DNA from: Treponema sp.
Lineage (GTDB): Bacteria > Spirochaetota > Spirochaetia > Treponematales > Breznakiellaceae
DNA: 10,000 bases
Reading direction: 5' to 3'
NCBI GenBank assembly: GCA_020216655.1
Contig: JAIWNU010000024.1
Location: 1-10,000 of the forward strand
Below the pieces are notes generated by a model. The model ran no database searches and was not told where the DNA came from. It worked only from the letters and a program-made list of their open reading frames with translations. This document shows positions 7,701 to 10,000 of this stretch, piece by piece. A program made the position numbers and the translations under genes. Within the stretch, counting starts at the first letter, position 1; the number at the start of each line of letters is the position of its first letter.

Positions 7701-7711
7701 TTTAGGCTAAA
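7701..7711. repeat. Inverted repeat TTTAG-g-CTAAA
   Basis: Five-base perfect arms around one central base, in the non-coding stretch before lon. The single-base centre rules out an RNA hairpin using the full arms, so if it has a function a protein-binding half-site pair is more likely. It could be chance in AT-rich DNA. Confidence 0.35.
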
Positions 7712-7712
7712 G

Positions 7713-7732
7713 GCTGCGATTTTATCGGCAGC
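7713..7732 (+). other. Small stem-loop in the lon leader region
   Basis: GCTGC, GAT, a TTT loop, ATC, one unpaired G and GCAGC give an 8-base-pair stem with a single bulge. No T-run follows it, so it is not a standard intrinsic terminator. It may be a leader hairpin of lon or the trace of a binding site. Confidence 0.35.
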
Positions 7733-7739
7733 TTATCGG
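7722..7739 (+). repeat. Direct repeat TTATCGG, 11-base period
   Basis: TTATCGG occurs at 7722-7728 and again at 7733-7739, exactly 11 bases apart, so both copies face the same side of the helix. This is a possible tandem binding site ahead of lon; the first copy also forms part of the stem-loop. Short length means chance cannot be excluded. Confidence 0.35.
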
Positions 7740-7742
7740 TGT

Positions 7743-7756
7743 AATGTAATTACATT
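7743..7756. promoter_or_regulatory. Perfect 14-bp palindrome upstream of lon, candidate operator
   Basis: AATGTAATTACATT is its own reverse complement over all 14 bases. It ends 17 bases before the lon ATG and 5 bases before its ribosome site. A symmetrical site here is where a dimeric repressor would block transcription. It does not match the CIRCE (HrcA) element. No regulator can be named from the sequence. Confidence 0.5.
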
Positions 7757-7761
7757 CATAT

Positions 7762-7767
7762 AAGAGG
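7762..7767 (+). promoter_or_regulatory. Ribosome binding site of lon
   Basis: AAGAGG lies 6 bases before the ATG at 7774 and fixes the start. It contrasts with the two divergent genes at 5634 and 5706, which have no such sequence. Confidence 0.7.
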
Positions 7768-7773
7768 TTTTAT

Positions 7774-10000
7774 ATGTCAGAACAGGGTATTATTCCTATT
7801 GATCAGATACTTCCGAACAAATTGTACCTGGTAGCCCTCATGGGTAGACCCATTTTCCCCGGTATTTTTACGCCTATTATGATCGGTAACCCCGCTGACG
7901 TTAAGGTGGTGGATGAAGCGCTGGCAGGGGATGGCCTTATAGGCCTTGTGATGCTGCAAAATGAGAGCGAAAACCCCACTATCGATGACCTGTACAAGTT
8001 TGGAACGGTCGCCAAGATTGTAAAAAAGATAAACCTTCCTGATGGGGGGGTGAATATTTTTATCTCCACCCTTAAGCGGTTCCGTATAAAGAAAACGCTC
8101 AATGCTTCGAACCCGATCGTGGCGGCGGTAGAATATCTTGAGGACGAAGAGGATGATACCAGCGAGGTCAAGGCTCTGACCCGGGCCCTGATCAGCGAAA
8201 TGAAACAGGTTTCGGAAAATAATCCCCTCTTTTCCGAAGAAATGCGGCTTAACATGATCAATATTGATCATCCTGGGAAAATCGCCGACTTTATCGCCAG
8301 CATTCTTAATATCGATAAGACCGAACAGCAGCGTATTCTGGAAATACTCAATGTCCGTAAACGCATGGAACAGGTGCTGGTGTTCATCAAAAAAGAACAG
8401 GAACTCTTAAAGATCCAGAAGAAGATCCAAAAGGAAATAAACGAAAAAATAGAAAAGAGCCAGCGGGAATATTTCCTCAGGGAAGAGCTTAAGGCTATTA
8501 AAAACGAGCTCGGCATGACGACCGACGCAAAAAGCAGCGAGTACCAGAAATTCCGGGACAAACTGAATGAAATTCACCTCGATGATGAGGTCCGGGAAGC
8601 GGTGGAGCAGGAGCTTGAAAAATTTAGCCTTATGGATCCCAACTCCAGCGAGTTTATCGTGACCCGGAACTATCTGGATACCATCGTAAACCTGCCCTGG
8701 GATAAGGAAAGCAATACGGAACTCGATATGGACTATGCCCGCAAGGTTCTGGAAGAAGACCACTACGGACTCAAGGATGTAAAGGACCGTATCATGGAAT
8801 TCCTTGCGGTCCGCAAGCTCCGGAACGATACCAAAGGTTCAATCCTCTGCCTTGTGGGGCCCCCCGGAGTTGGTAAGACCAGCGTCGGCCGGTCCATAGC
8901 CCGGGCTTTGGGCAAGCAATTTTTCCGTTTCTCCGTCGGCGGTATGCGGGATGAGGCTGAGATAAAGGGCCACCGGCGGACCTATGTGGGGGCCATGCCG
9001 GGTAAAATAATCCAGGGACTCAAGCTCGTAAAAACCAAAGATCCGGTTTTCATGATTGATGAGATAGATAAAATGGGCTCAAGCTACCAGGGAGACCCTT
9101 CGAGCGCCCTCCTTGAAGTATTGGACCCTGAACAAAACTATGCTTTCCGGGATCACTATCTTGACCTTCCCTTTGATGTATCCCATGTGTTCTTTATTGT
9201 CACCGCCAATACGCTCGATACTATCCCGGGCCCCCTCCTTGACCGTATGGAAGTAATTCAGATTCCCGGTTATATCGATATCGAAAAACTCGAAATAGCC
9301 AAACAGTACCTGATTCCCAAGAGCCTCGAAAAGAACGGCCTGCAGCCGAACCAGGTCCGCTACACCCGGGATGCGCTGCTCTTTATCGCCAACGGGTACG
9401 CCCGTGAGGCGGGGGTCCGCAACTTTGAAAAAAACCTGGACAAAATTCACCGAAAACTGGCTAAGCATATTTTGGAAACCCTCCCTGAATATGCTGAACG
9501 GCTCGCCCGGCATTACGGTGCACAAAAACGAGAAGAAGTGATGAATTATATTAAAAAGGCAGCACAGGTTATCGATGAATCGAATATATCAGAAGGTCCT
9601 GGAGAGATTTTTGATAAAATTGGGGCTGCCATGAAAAATCCCCCTGCGGAACCGCCAAAAAAGAAACGGCCTGCCATAAAACTGCAGGAAAACGAAAAAT
9701 TTGTCATCGATAAGGCGGCGGTTGAAAAATACCTCGGGAAGCCCATCTTTGCAGAAGAAGAGGTAAAACGGGCTGATAGACCCGGTATGGCCGTGGGCCT
9801 TGCCTGGACCAGCATGGGCGGCGACACCCTTATTATCGAAGCGGTTGCAACTCCCGGAAAGGAGGGCCTCACCCTGACAGGAAAAATGGGAGATGTGATG
9901 AAAGAAAGCGCGACCATTGCCTATACCTATACGCGAAAGCTTGTGGCGGAAAAATATGGCATCGGTCAGGAATGGTTTGAAAAAAATCACATCCACCTGC
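7774..10000 (+). CDS. lon: ATP-dependent protease Lon (partial, runs off right edge)
   Basis: Lon unfolds and degrades misfolded and regulatory proteins in the cytoplasm. The 742 visible codons hold the N-terminal substrate domain (LMGRPIFPGIFTPIMIG at about 22-38, the usual 'FPG..P..ig' start) and a helical neck with REYFLREELKAIKNELG at about 231-247. The AAA+ module follows: Walker A GPPGVGKT at 362-369, Walker B VFMIDEID at 425-432, sensor-1 N479, arginine finger R491 and the lid motif REAGVRNFEKNL at about 544-555. The serine protease domain begins at about 670 (VGLAWTSMGGD), but its Ser-Lys dyad lies beyond the window. Residues about 570-642 form an extra segment with a PPAEPPKKK linker between lid and protease domain; E. 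coli Lon has only a few residues there. The N-terminus is complete, with a good ribosome site. By comparison with the family, about 120-130 residues are missing on the right. Confidence 0.95.
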   Translation, partial: MSEQGIIPIDQILPNKLYLVALMGRPIFPGIFTPIMIGNPADVKVVDEALAGDGLIGLVMLQNESENPTIDDLYKFGTVAKIVKKINLPDGGVNIFISTLKRFRIKKTLNASNPIVAAVEYLEDEEDDTSEVKALTRALISEMKQVSENNPLFSEEMRLNMINIDHPGKIADFIASILNIDKTEQQRILEILNVRKRMEQVLVFIKKEQELLKIQKKIQKEINEKIEKSQREYFLREELKAIKNELGMTTDAKSSEYQKFRDKLNEIHLDDEVREAVEQELEKFSLMDPNSSEFIVTRNYLDTIVNLPWDKESNTELDMDYARKVLEEDHYGLKDVKDRIMEFLAVRKLRNDTKGSILCLVGPPGVGKTSVGRSIARALGKQFFRFSVGGMRDEAEIKGHRRTYVGAMPGKIIQGLKLVKTKDPVFMIDEIDKMGSSYQGDPSSALLEVLDPEQNYAFRDHYLDLPFDVSHVFFIVTANTLDTIPGPLLDRMEVIQIPGYIDIEKLEIAKQYLIPKSLEKNGLQPNQVRYTRDALLFIANGYAREAGVRNFEKNLDKIHRKLAKHILETLPEYAERLARHYGAQKREEVMNYIKKAAQVIDESNISEGPGEIFDKIGAAMKNPPAEPPKKKRPAIKLQENEKFVIDKAAVEKYLGKPIFAEEEVKRADRPGMAVGLAWTSMGGDTLIIEAVATPGKEGLTLTGKMGDVMKESATIAYTYTRKLVAEKYGIGQEWFEKNHIHL

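Noticed and set aside
7551..7773. CIRCE (HrcA) heat-shock operator upstream of lon
   Set aside because: The TTAGCACTC/GAGTGCTAA arms are absent; the palindrome present is a different sequence.
7777..8271. Antisense open frames of 164 and 152 residues opposite the start of lon, and others at 8407-8763, 9079-9525 and 9546-9917
   Set aside because: The plus strand here is an unmistakable Lon protein. The antisense frames show no recognisable motifs or plausible start regions and are explained by the codon bias of lon.
1..10000. CRISPR array, insertion sequence, tRNA or prophage remnant
   Set aside because: No regularly spaced repeats, transposase-like proteins, terminal repeats or tRNA-like cloverleaf were seen. 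The window is housekeeping genes packed end to end.

Overview
The window looks like chromosomal DNA of a treponeme-like spirochaete with moderate GC content. That placement is an inference from the style of RecJ, Lon and the sensor kinase; there is no rRNA or other phylogenetic marker here. No mobile element, tRNA, rRNA or CRISPR array was seen. Almost all of the DNA is coding.

Positions 1-5634 hold a tight minus-strand cluster, read right to left: argA (N-acetylglutamate synthase), recO, a pyrimidine/thymidine phosphorylase (deoA-like), recJ, and the first 23 codons of a further gene with a hydrophobic N-terminus. recO/deoA, deoA/recJ and recJ/partial gene each share a 4-base ATGA stop/start overlap. 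The argA-recO gap is 12 bases. This is the layout of one translationally coupled operon. Two genes of the RecFOR pathway (recO and the RecJ 5'-3' single-strand exonuclease) share it with an arginine-pathway enzyme and a nucleoside salvage enzyme.

Positions 5635-5705 are a 71-base divergent promoter region. On each strand a -10-like hexamer lies about 7 bases from the start codon and no Shine-Dalgarno sequence is visible, so both flanking genes may be read from leaderless mRNAs. On the plus strand, 5706-7550 encodes a membrane sensor histidine kinase (dCache sensor, two membrane helices, HisKA_2/HWE-type core) with no response regulator in the window.

Positions 7551-7773 are non-coding and end in a structured leader (inverted repeats, a direct repeat and a perfect 14-bp palindrome) directly upstream of lon. 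lon runs off the right edge (7774 to beyond 10000). It carries an extra segment of about 70 residues between the ATPase lid and the protease domain, and its catalytic Ser/Lys lie outside the window.

The most notable item is a roughly 135-residue insertion inside RecJ whose layout resembles a degenerate DEDDh (DnaQ-like) 3'-5' exonuclease domain that has lost its metal-binding residues.
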